From contig NC_053114.1 in NCBI RefSeq assembly GCF_010015445.1, positions 18,555,724 through 18,619,723 on the forward strand: a DNA stretch of 64,000 nucleotides. The letters run 5' to 3'. This DNA comes from Perca fluviatilis (Eukaryota > Chordata > Actinopteri > Perciformes > Percidae). Of this stretch, positions 1-12,200 are shown one piece after another (position 1 is the first letter of the stretch; the number at the start of each line of letters is the position of its first letter). Below the pieces are notes generated by a model. It was given only the letters and a program-made list of their open reading frames with translations, had not been told where the DNA came from and searched no databases. The position numbers and the translations under genes are program-made.

Positions 1-326
1 TTCTTTAAAAGAGACCAGTGTACAACAGTAGCATAGACAAACGCACAATAACACACACAGTTGACAATTATCTTATCACTAAAGAAGACTATTATAAATG
101 GCATGAATATAACGTTTAGAAATCTTCAAAAGGAATGAGAAACGGCCCTATGTTTTTAAATATGGCTATCAAATTAGCTAATATCATCATTAGAAAGGGA
201 TTAACCTACTTTCACAAAAATGTATTAATGAGGTAGTGGCATTGGTTTGAAAACCATCACACGGTCATTAAAAACAAACTGTTAAAATCTGATATGGAGC
301 TTCAACTTCTTTTGTTGTCTCTCCAG

Positions 327-433
327 CTTTTGCAGACCTCCCCAATCTTATGCAGCACTTGGACAACAACTTCAAGTACTGGAAAGGCCTGGATGAGAGG
401 AAGCTGCACAGCCTGCGACCGCCTCCAGAGTAG
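327..433 (+). CDS. 3'-terminal coding exon of an unidentified gene (partial)
   Basis: A pyrimidine-rich tract ending in CTCCAG at 326 is a good 3' splice site. It is followed by an open frame of 35 codons after a two-base carry-over (CT), ending at TAG 431-433. The peptide reads like a real C-terminus: FADLPNLMQHLDNN, then FKYWKGLDERK, then LHSLRPPPE. It is rich in charged and aromatic residues and not low-complexity. Earlier exons would lie left of the window. I do not recognise the family. Overlapping longer frames on both strands in this stretch look like shadows. The region after 433 would be its 3'UTR. The alternative is a chance splice-like open frame. Confidence 0.5.
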
Positions 434-1546
434 GCGCTGCAGTGTTTGGCCCTTGGACTCTGCAGTCCAGGGCAGCCCTCCTCTCTCCTGCTGGGGCGTC
501 TCTCTCCCTGCCAGGCCAGCCAGCCAAAAGGCCTCCTCGCCTTCACTCTCTTGCTTCTGTAGCACGCCGAGCGTCCACATGTCCGTCCATACAGAAACCA
601 CAGAAGGACTTCCTGACAGACAGTTGCAGCAATAACATTGCTGGCTTTACAACCCTGTCAGATGAGAACTGTGACAAACAGACACGGACAGCATCCTTAT
701 GAACTTCTCGTGCCTCTCAGGCATTCGCAGTGTAGCTGGTCAACTGACATGACTGAGAGAGGGTTCTAACAGGCCTCCTGGCAAAGCATCCGTCCCCTAA
801 TTACCACGTGGGCGCTGCCTGTGAAGTTGCTGTTTGAGTAAAAACTGCTTGTTTACTGAAGGAGCGAGCAACACTGGAGGAGTGGGTGGAAGTGTGGCCT
901 GGATATGAAGTTGTCCAATCCATGTCAGGCCATATAATCACCTTTGACCTCCATCCCTGTGCTCGCAGCAAGCCAGGACTGCTCATTCTGCCCCTGGAGG
1001 CCACACCATGAAAGAACACTCCACTGCTTGTTTTGATTTTTTTGTTTGTTTGTTTTTTTTTGTGCAAAATTTTCATGTGTATTTCAAAAACCCATCCAAG
1101 TTGACACGTAACTGTCATAACAGACATGGGGGGATGCTTACTTTTTGGGTCAGGGAATGGATCTTTACTTTAGGCCACTGCTGAGACAAAAACCTCAACA
1201 TCATGATCATAGGTAACTAATTACAGATGATTTGGTATGTTAATTTTTCTTAGATGTTCCATATTTTCTATATTAAAATTCATAAATGAATTAGTTGATG
1301 AATAAGAACAAAATTAATTTCAAAAAGAGAGAGAAAAGCCAAAGCTGATGAAGACAAAAAAAATAATCATATAAAACATTACCATATTAAACATTTTTAT
1401 TTTCTTATCAAAAGTACAGTACCAGTTTGAATGAACACTTTTGTATTGCACTGTAAACAATATTAGAAATGTCTACGTCTCAGTGATTTGTCCAGGGATG
1501 GGATGTTGCATTGTAGAATAAGCTGTTATTGTTGATCATCGTGTGT

Positions 1547-1634
<88 letters not shown>

Positions 1635-1638
1635 TTTG

Positions 1639-1688
<50 letters not shown>

Positions 1689-3755
1689 ACGGACATGTGT
1701 GGGTGTTTTCATTGATGCAACAATCCCTTACTCTTGGTTTAATGCTGTAAACCGCTTGACATTTAACAACAGCAGAAATATGTGAAAACATTTTGGACTT
1801 GAAATTTTTTTCTCCCAGACATTTTTGGATCTGGTTTATCCTACTGAAAAGACTGCCTTATTTTATACAATATTTATACAGTACATCCCACTGTGCAACT
1901 GCAACGGACATCTGGAGTTTTTATTATAACATAGTCAGAAGGTTATGTTCAAGTAAATCTCAATATTTTTATAGACAATGAATTTTACACTGGATTTGCA
2001 GCAAATGAGATCAACCATTATAGCTATCTGAATACCTGTGAATTGGAAGGTCACACAGAGCATGTATACAGAGAACTAAATGGTTAAGAAGGATGTGGAT
2101 CGCAGAGTTGTCTATCACTGTTTTTAAGCAGTCTCCTAGAGGCCAGCTTGCATTGATTTTTGATCAAACATCATTCTATTTTGGCCACTTGTCCAACATC
2201 CTTATGCACAGACCCAGGGAACAGCTTTTTGTTTAAGGCTGGTTTCAGATTAGGATATTAATATATGTTAAAGATTGTTGCTTATTAAGAATATTTCCTC
2301 GTTAAACAGTATATAAATGCCATAACAGCTAAGCAAATGATGGTTAATAAGATGTATTGACCCCAGTTATCTTTGTTTCTCTCTTATGACAGAATTGTAC
2401 ACGCAATCAGGGGATTTGTTTGTTCCTTCTGATTCACATCTTGGTCTGAAGGCACGGGAAAAAAATTAGAAACTATTCAATGAAAAATAAAACAATGTCA
2501 ATTATAAGTTTGCAGTCTATTTCCTGGAATGATTCAAAATCTGTCCTTTACTTACTAATGTCATTTGTCTTTTTTCTCTCCTTATTTATTAGCCTACACT
2601 ATGACTTTGATCGAGTCTGTCCAGCTATCTAACTACCTATTTAAGTCACTTGGTTTACTTTTAACTACCTTATTTTTTTAGAGCAATAAGAAAATATCAA
2701 GTTTGAATTGAAGGTTCCGTTTTTTGAATGGAGGCAAAAGATTCATGAGCAAACTATGGTGGCTGGCTTTTGACACCTACTGTACCTACTTTAAAAAGAC
2801 AATAGAAAACAAAATGAAACTAATTTTCTTTCACTAAGATGGCACATTGGACAAATCTGCTTTTTTTCTCTTATTCCAGAATGATAGAATACCAGCTCTC
2901 AACTGGGGTCGGAACAAGTACAAACAACCTTGTTCATCTCTTTGGGGTCGCTCCTCATTTATCATTTAAATTTTTTTTTGGGTTGATTAGGAAATGATTG
3001 TGGTCTTGGTTAAAAGAAGACAATGCTGGCTGTTAACAGGAAATGGGAAATAAACAATGGTCTCCCATGTCTAAATCACTTTGTTGGCCCATCTACAGTA
3101 TCTACTGCAACCTCCTCCCTTCAGGGTTTTGTGATGCTAAAGTTGACATTATTCAACTTCCAAATTCGTTCGTAGCAAACGAGTCAATAATTCACCCTGC
3201 TGCTAGAGGTCCTTGTCAGCTTAACTGATACAAAACAATAGATTGTTTTAAACATTTTTAAAGCATTTTTTCATGCAGTGCAAAAGATGTGTCTGAAGAC
3301 AGCTTTCTATTCACCACAAAATGCCCCACATTCAGCCTGGTAAAAAAGGATGTGATGTAACAGTTTTGATGTTGGTAATAGATAAATATTGAGCCAAGCG
3401 ATTACAAACTTAACACAATCTGTGAGAGTTACAGTTTTTAGTCTAGTTGTGTAATCTTGTACAAATATAATACCACAAATTCTTATATTTCTGAAGACCT
3501 TGCATTGGTACTTTTGGCCGCGTGGTCAGGGTTAATCATTTTCTAAAATTTCATAATGTCTGTCTTGATAAAGCTTGATGGACTGGAGGATAAAACAGTG
3601 ACATGGGATGTCTGGAGCTGTGGTGTACTTTCATTGAGACTTGGCTTGATCCAGGAGCGCTGCTGCTATACGGGGGGGACTCTTTTTCTGTGTGCTGATC
3701 TGGTGGCTACATTCTGCTTTATGATGAATCATACACAAGTTGAAGGGATAACATT
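434..3755. other. Non-coding region: putative 3'UTR then intergenic DNA
   Basis: No convincing coding exon is visible here. The first few hundred bases would be the 3'UTR of the gene ending at 433. The rest is AT-rich intergenic DNA with one large dinucleotide microsatellite (1540-1686). Open frames here are short, lack splice-supported neighbours and do not resemble known families. Confidence 0.5.
1540..1686. repeat. Compound (GT)n - poly(T) - (GT)n microsatellite
   Basis: Two long GT arrays (about 1540-1617 and 1640-1686) are separated by a run of about 20 T. The long Val-Cys or Thr-His open frames across it are produced by the repeat and are not genes. Confidence 0.97.
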
Positions 3756-3759
3756 TCAC

Positions 3760-5820
3760 TGGAATTTTACCTCGTACGATTTTATGTACTGCTGCACCTC
3801 CATCTGTGTCCCCTCCCAGACTATTCGTGTGGTCCCTAATCAGAAGCCCCCGGTTCAAAGCAGACATAAGCATGAAGATCAGGAGCCGGTGTGCAGCTTT
3901 TAAATCACAAAACACTCTGGAGTATAATCATGCCCTATATGAGCTCCAAAAGTCCATCAGAGCTGCTTAGCGGACATACTCCCAGAGACTTGAGAGCTGC
4001 TACATGGACAATAACACAATAAGTATGTGGCAGGGAATATACTCCATCTCAAACTACAGGACTAACTCCAGCAGGGCAGAAGTCTACGATTCCATTCTAC
4101 CAGACACACTGAACAGTTTCTATGCCAGATTTGAGAGAACAGCGACACCCCCTTAAAGTCCCCCTGCAACCCTGAGGAGACTGTACTCCAGAGGTGCATC
4201 TCATGTCTCTTATTTGATAGCTCCTTGGTCCTCGGCTGAACCGGAAGTTGGTCTGTCTCACCGTCTCAGCTGAAGGGGTTGCTAACTCTGTGATTTTCAT
4301 CAATTCTGTGGTTACGGACACTGTGGATCCTCAGCAGTTTGCTTACTGCCCCAACAGGTCAGTGGACGACGCGGTGGCCCTGGCACTTCACTCCATACTT
4401 GAACACTTGGACACTAACAGCACATGTGCACGCCTGCTCTTCCTGGACTACAGATCAGCCTTTAACACTAAGACCAGTCAAGCTGACTGGAAAACTGGCA
4501 GACCTGGGAGTTCCAACACCCACCCGAAAGTGGATCCTGGACTTTCTGGTAGACAGACCACAGGTGGTGAGGGTGGGGAAACAAGGTCTCTGCTAAGCTC
4601 ACAGTCAGCACAGGAACCCCACAGGGCTGCTGCCTCAGTCCCAAACTCTTTTCCCTGTACACATATGACTGTGTCTCCACCAAGGACAATAACATAATCA
4701 TTAAGTATGCGGATGATACAATGATCTTTGGAAGGGAGGGATGAATCACTATATAGGGAGTTAGTCCACAATATCACTGTCTATGGGGAGGACAACGACC
4801 TGGGTCCTTAACATAGACAAAACAAAAGAAGTGATTCTGGACTTTAGGAGGAAGGCCCCTGCTCTGCAGCCTCTTACCATCAAGGGAACGGAAGTGGAGC
4901 GGACTGACAGCTACAAGTTCCTTGGCCTTCATATCTCTGAAGACCTGATCTGGGCCAAAACAACTGTGACAACAGTGATTTAGATAGACAGCTAAAGAAG
5001 GCCGGGCTTAGTTGTCAGCCCCTCACACAGGCATACAGAGGACTCGTTGAAAGCATCCTCACAGGGGAATCACTGTGTGGTTTGGAAAACACCACTCTGG
5101 CTGAGAGGAAATTTCTTCAACGGGTCATCAAGACTGCAGAGAGGATTATCGGCTCCAACCTCCCCTCCATTGATACACTTTACATGCAGTGCTACAGAAG
5201 GAAAGCCCAGCGCATCGTCAAAGACATACATCTTCCAGCCTATGCTATGTTCAGGTGAAAGGTCTCAGGATACAACCTGAGAAACCACAGGCCAGAGAGC
5301 ATCTCGACCCGCAAGGCCCACTTCCACAACAGCTTCTTTCCAACTGCTGTCAGACTCGTTGCACAGGACATTAAAGTGGGAAGGACATATCACACCGCAC
5401 ACCTACAATAACAGCTAAAAAAATAATAATGTGTGTGTAATGTAATGTGTACAATAAGATAAATATAAAAACATCCCAGGTGCAATAATGTATATATTCA
5501 CAAGTAGTCTTTTATCATAACAACGTTTTTTCTCAGGTGCAATAATAATATGTATATTCATATTTTAAGTAGATTTTATACAGTGTATGTTTCCGGTGCA
5601 CTTTTGCAATTATAACTTTATTTATCTGCCAGCTGTTTTCTCTTTTATATTGTTCTTCTACTTTTATATTTCATTTTGTATTTATTTATTTATATAGCTT
5701 TATATTATCACTGTATTTGTTATTGTATTTCTTCTTATATTTTTTGTAGAGCTGACTCTAAGAGCAAAGCACAACAATTCCAATGAACCTGTGCAAATGG
5801 CAATAAACATCTTTTTTTAT
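3760..5820 (+). mobile_element. Decayed L2-like non-LTR retrotransposon (LINE), partial
   Basis: Frame fragments on the + strand follow the order of an L2-type ORF2. A linker with PSQTIRVVPNQKPP lies near 3810-3860. Reverse transcriptase pieces follow: QQFAYCPNRSVDDAVA near 4333, FLDYRSAFNT near 4441 and WILDFLVDRPQVVRVG near 4530. A KYADDT active-site box lies near 4704, and KTKEVILDFRRK near 4820. C-terminal pieces such as RRKAQRIVKDIHLP and NSFFPTAVRLVAQDI lie near 5200-5375. Several frame changes and stops separate them, so it cannot make protein. The AT-rich 3' tail ends in a CAATAAAC-type sequence near 5803. The 5' end and endonuclease region are not recognisable, so it is 5' truncated or badly decayed. 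Clade assignment is by resemblance only. Confidence 0.85.
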
Positions 5821-6270
5821 TCTATGTGACAAAAACAATAGATAGAGGAAGTTGGTGTACTATCCATGACAAAGTTTGATATGTTGTTGTATTATTTGAT
5901 AATTATCAGAATGTTGTCCAATCAAACCTGTACAGTCTATGCCATGAACTCAGGAAAATGAGGGCCTTGCTTATTTGGATTTTTCTACGCTTAATCATAC
6001 TTAGCCTTAAATCAATTCTGAGTCAATCTTTTTTTCTATTGATGTACATTTATAATGTTGATAATGTACCTGTTACACTTACATATGTGTTATTATTGTT
6101 ATCATCCATGGTTAGATAAGATGAAAACAGCTCAACTTCCGCCAAGTCAGACTTTGCGACAAGTCGTCAGAAGAAATCGCCAGAGAGAGCAGACCGATGG
6201 CTCCCGTCGTTCAGCGTCAACTACATTAGAAACTGTTCTAATTTTACTGCTGATTTATTGGAGTGGTGCT
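5821..6270. other. Intergenic DNA and presumed KHDC4 promoter/5'UTR
   Basis: This covers the space between the LINE tail and the KHDC4 start codon. The frame of KHDC4 exon 1 stays open upstream to about 6055, with in-frame ATGs at 6055 and 6124, so an N-terminally extended product cannot be excluded. I see no TATA box or clear CpG island. Confidence 0.4.
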
Positions 6271-9200
6271 ATGTCTTCGGGAATGACTGGACAAACACCG
6301 TAAGTATCCGTTTGTTGTAAATGAATATGGTTACTTTAGTAATACGAGTTAACACTACACTGAACAGTAAGCTAGCCAGCCAAGCTAATGCTTGCTAACG
6401 TTACCGTGTTTGTCTGTTTAATACACCAGCTAGCTAGCTAGCTAGCATTGTTGTGGCCTGCTAACAAAAATTAGCTTGAGGGGGATCACTTGTGCGCGCA
6501 CAAGTCATTATGAGGAGGCTGACTATAGAGTGTTTGTTATCAAAATACTAAAACACTGTATTCTTCAAGTTTTAAATAGATATATTGGTAAAACAAGCGT
6601 CCAAAACAGGATTGTAAGGTTAACTTGTTAAGTTAGTTAACGTTAGCTCAGCCTGGCTGTTGTTGGTTTAACGTTAGCTAACAATAAACAGTTAAGATAC
6701 CGCAACGTCTGTTTATTTGGCACAACATACAAACGGTGTTGTTAGCTTAGCCAAAAATGCAAAGTTGACCAACAAAAGACATTTAAAACTACACCATTTA
6801 ACGTTAACTTTTAATGTAGCGTTAACTTATTATGGGGGCTATTACGCTGCCGCGCGGTAACTCTCCGCCTCCAGTCATTTCAACAAGGGGAAGGCGGCAG
6901 AGGGTGAAGCGGTTTTGATCATGGCGGTAAAGGCTGTTTTATGCTTCATGCTTCAGCGTCAACTCCACGCCGTAGCTATGGCGTCGTGACCAAGCCACCA
7001 GGAACAGTGTCATGTCTTAAAGCAGCCATGGGCTTAGCGGCCAACGGTGGTTGCTTTTGCATCAAGGGTGTCATGACCAAGCCCCCAGGAACAGCGCCAT
7101 GTCTTAAAGCAACCATGGGCTTAGCAGCCAGTGGAACTGCACCCCTCTGGCCCAGAAATACTTTTCCCATAGACTTTGCATGGCGAAAGAAACTATTATA
7201 TTTAAGCAGATCATTTTTTTGGGGGGGTACATCAACTTAACACTTAAAGGGTCCTTGTTTAAAACATCACGTTTTTTAAAATTTTTTACTTTCACTAGTA
7301 GCCAAATCCAGAGTTATTAAACTAGGCATGATGAATGTGCATAATGGACGCGCGGGACTGCCCCCGCTCCTGTCGCCCGCTCCTGTTGCCCTGCACTGCG
7401 CATATATAAAAAAAACATATGACTGATGACCGTTCTCCCGAGGTCCTGTAGCTGTAATAATGGATATAGCTAATGGCTGTAATTCACCATGTGTTCTATT
7501 AGTACATCCATGGTATTATCTTATGATACATCCGATGGATGTATGTAGGGCTGTCCCAAATGATTCTTTTTTTTAAACGATTAATATAGCGATTCTTTTT
7601 TCAATTAGTCGACTAACCTTAAAAAAATGTTTGCTTGTAGCAATTATTTTCCCATTGCTCAATTGTTAACAATTTACACAAAACAAATTTCAATAAGGTT
7701 CAAATCTCTATTTATTAAACATTTTTAACACTGCACTGTTCAAGTAAAATGAATTTGTAGTGCAACCCGAAAGCAGATGTAGGCTATCAATCCAACAACA
7801 AAATAAAGTCACTTTCAGGAGTAATACAAAAATAAAAAAATTTAAGTAAACCGAGCAAGTGCAAAAAGAGTAGCCTGTATTTGTTTTTTTTTAACAGTAG
7901 TAGGTAAAATAATGAATAAGCTCTTGTTTAACATCCAAGCTCTTCTCCCTTTTAATCTCACAGTAAAAGTGCAATTTTAGCAACATATGAAATCAGGTGT
8001 ATCAAATAAATCCAACATAAGGCAAGCTGCAGAGTGTCTGATATAACAGTTTGTAATCGATTGGGTCACTCATGATTAAGGCTGAGCAATTTTATCGATT
8101 CTGCGATATAAATTGATATTTTTTCCCCCAAGAAAGTATTGATTTTTAAGCCGCGAGTATCGATACATAAGTCCCATTCAAATCCCCCGTGTATACCCCC
8201 GTTCACGTTGAAGGAAGAGCGATTTGGTCAGCCAGCCGCTAGTGTCGCTGTAGAGCAGCCAACATCAACTGGCGGCCCGTCGCCAAAGCTTTTAGTCTGG
8301 CCCGCAGAATAATCATGAATTCACAAAATGTAAAGAGGAAAAAATGCGTTCTGTTATTTATCATTTCAAGCATTTAGAGCAAAAACCCAGCCCCCTGTAT
8401 TTACATCTCTATTCACATGCCGGGATTCTGTACAGCTATGCCCAAGCTCAACACACAGCTGAGCTGAGATGTGTGTGCGTTAAAACCATGGTTAAAACAC
8501 ACACACAGCTGAGCCGAGATGTGTGTGCGTTAAAGGTTAAAACACGCAGCACCTGACTGGGAACGATACAGAGTTACCAATGGCCGCTGGGGCAGATGAA
8601 CTCACGCTGGTCTCTTTTCTGTAAATAGGCTACAATTAAACCTTCGTGAGTAGAAAGTCAATACTTATCAATGCACTCACCTGTGTAGACCAGCATAAAC
8701 GTGTAGAAAGCGATATTTCAATCTGCTCAGTCCACCGCGCTGTTAACACAGCTCTACTCTGCAAATAGCGAATTTTTACAAACAAGCTACTTTTGAGCAC
8801 TCTCGTTTGAATGAACGGGGCATCCCGCCGAACGCTGTATCCAGTTCTCTTAATACGTCCATGGTCGTGACGCTTTCGGAGCTCTGCGTCGGGGTTGCTT
8901 GGCATTGCGGTGCATTTCACTGCCATAACACTAGGGGGTGTGTAGCTTCGAAGTTCGGTGTCTCCTGTGTCGCTCACCACCGAATGGTACTCAGAATGGC
9001 AAACCCCTTAGACTGTCATGCTAAAATATTATTTTTATTTGTTTGGTCTTTTCTTGCTTAGATTTTGTAAAAGGTATAGAGAAATAGACACAGTAAAATC
9101 CATTGACCTAGTTACTCTAACCAGAAAATAAGTCTGAGGTTATTTGCGAGGTGTCTGCCAGCCAGTTTATGTTAGCAAGCAAACTTTAGCACAACTGCCC

Positions 9201-12200
9201 AGAAAGTACTGCTTGCTGGCAAAGTGCTAATTTCAAAACGTTACTGACATATAGACACTTTACAAACGGATAACCCCGTCATTGTAACCAAAATATGTCG
9301 GAGTTTATTTGCAAAGCTTATGTCTGTGAACTAGCACATTGCTACTCCCCACAGTAGGCTGCTTGAAACACCGACTATCAACGCACAGGACAAGTTGACC
9401 AATCACAGTCCTTGAGGTCTGCGAGGTCTTTTTTTTTGGAGGTGCACAGCGTTGCACAGGGGTCTCCGGGGGTACGCCGTTGATTCGACGCAGAAGCATA
9501 AATAAGCCTTTTGCCCGGCCGAGTGGACACGCACAGATTCTGCTCTGCCACCCAGAATTCATCATGCTAAACTTCTGGCGGTAACCGCCGGGCGGCAGGA
9601 ACCACTTTCATAAACACGATTGCTGCACAGCTGTGTGAAACCATCTTTAATGTTACACGATTGGTTGCAATAAACCGCCATCCACAAACATAACCAGTGC
9701 TTTTAAAATATAGAATATGTTCCATGAAGTGTATCCCATTTTTTTCTTTTCTTTTCTATGAACAAGAACCATACAGAATGCAGTGTGTTTAAAAAAAATG
9801 TCCCATATGCCCCTCCACCCTGTTTCTGATCTGATGACTCTCAATCATCTAACATTAGCTGGAATTATTGCCACTAAAGTTGCAGCACCATTTTAATCTT
9901 GAAGATGTTTTGCCACTCTTAATATTCAACACATCTTCAAGATTGAAATGGCAAGCAAGTCCACTATCTTACTTTTTATGTAGTTGTTAAAATGGTGTAG
10001 TGAATGTGATTTTTTTTTTTTATTTTTATTTTTTTTTTATAAAGTATACTTATTTAATTGTTTTTTTCTTTTCTCAGGTGCCTTTCCAGCCGATGGGATA
10101 AGACAGCCCAACCTAAACAAAGTTTAGATGTGAGGCAGCAGAGGAGTAGTGAAAATGCAGCCCACTCTGTCTCTTTATCAGGAGTTGTCAGCACTGCCGG
10201 TTCAAACAGCACCGTTTCACAGCCACCACAAACGGGAGAAAAGCCAGCACCTCAGGGAGGAGTTGAAATGGCTGCGGCCATGGCTGCTAAAATAAATGCC
10301 ATGTTAATGGCAAAAGGAAAGCTGTTGACTCCTCCACCGTTACTTGCAAAGGTGCACATGATTTAAAAAGCTATAGCAAATAACTGTGTAATTGTTTATG
10401 CAAACATTAAGGGCTTACAGTTTTCCTTGTCATTTCACATGTCTTTTAGACCCCACCAAGTGTGTGTGTGCCAACCACTACAGAAGAAATGGTGGTCACA
10501 GAGGTTGACATAAACGATGTACCGCTAACTTGCAGGGACCTTCTTACTAAAGGCAAAACACAGGAGGAGGTAAGTTGAAAGTGAGCATTGCAGTGTTGAT
10601 TTGACACGCATTAGTTAAAAGAAAATGGGGACTGTTTTTCTGTGTCGACTTGGCTTCTGTCGCTGCCTCTGGCCAGGTCGTCTTTGTAAATGAGAATTGG
10701 CTGTCAGTTGACTTATTTGGTTAAATTAAGGTAAAATAAAATTTTAGAAAGGTCTTCAACCACTTTAAATAAACAAGCAACAATTCTCTACAAGTCTCTC
10801 TCTTATGTCTTAATCAAATTTCCCATTACCTTTTTCAGATCCGACAGTTTAGTGGAGCAATCGTCTCAACGAAAGGTCATTACATGTCTGACGCCGAAAA
10901 GGGAAAAGCAGGGTATGTACTAAGACTAGGGATGTCCAAAGATAATCGGATTCCTTTTAATACTTGAAATCTGTACCGTGTCCGATCTGATTCTTATTTT
11001 TACCCAAATGTTGATTGTATCTTACACATGAATATGTATGAAATAACTGCTGTAGCCTCCTATTTGGCACACCTGTCCTTAGAATTGACTTGGGACATCT
11101 CTAATTAAGACATGATCTTTTTCCTGCAAAAGTAATATTCTAAAAGTAATCAATCTCATAAGAATGGCTAACTTGATGGTAGACTATACAATATGGTATT
11201 TATTTGTTTCAATGACCTACACATCTTTGCAATTATTAGGGGTTTATTAGGGGTGTCACGATTCTCCAAATCCTCACTTCGGTTACATTTTCGATTCTAC
11301 GGTCACAGCTCGATTGGATTGTCGATTTTCACATTTATTTTTAAAGCACAGGTTGCTATGCCATTTTTAGACTTTTATGCAATATAATATCTGACCTTTA
11401 TTTGCAATGACCACACTACATTGTCAAATTTAAAAACATTTATTAACAACAGAATGTAACAACTATCTTCAGTCAATTGGAAACATGACAATTTGTCAAT
11501 AAAGTAAAAAAAGCGCTGGAAGGCACTAGGATTAGGCTATAGTTAGGATTAGGTGCCTTGCAGACGACGGTCGCAGCGCTGCCTTGAAGGCTTGGTTGGG
11601 GCCTTAAAACGCCATCGAGCCAACACAGCGGTCTTATCAGCTGAGCATATAGATAGCCAAGAGGGTGACTCAGCAGTCCACTAACATGTTGCTCTCTCTA
11701 ATATATCCAATATAAGCTGTTCCGTTTAGGCTACAAAATGTGCATGCAGGCTGAAATTCAACCGTGCGGTTTTGTCGGGATTAAGCTATAAATAGAAGGA
11801 AACTCTGCTAGCTGCTAGGCTAATGTGTAATGGTAACCCACAAAATATGGTACACGCACATAGCAGAGCTTGCAAACTGTGGCTTTTTTGTCGACAACAC
11901 AAACGTTGTCAACATAACTCACTGGAAATCCAAAATACTTCCACACCAGCGACTTCACTGAAAGAGAAGGGTATTAAAGTTCTGTCGATGGGTTTCCTGC
12001 ATCTGCAGTTGCCATGCTATCTTTTGATTGGCTGTAGCTAAGCGTAGCAGCACTTCAACACGTGTGTTTTTTTTCCGCTTGACAAGCCGACTGGACGGGA
12101 CATCGACTGTTCAATTTTTTTATTTGAAATTCGAGATTGACTTAATTTCTGTCGATTTCAATTTAAAATCGAAATCGTGACACCCTTGCTTACTGTTCAC

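Noticed and set aside
1480..1791. Open frames of repeated Thr-His or Val-Cys
   Set aside because: Produced by the GT/CA microsatellite.
3556..3760. N-terminal half of a 115-codon open frame before the LINE fragment
   Set aside because: Only its end resembles LINE protein. The first part has no recognisable match and probably lies outside the element.
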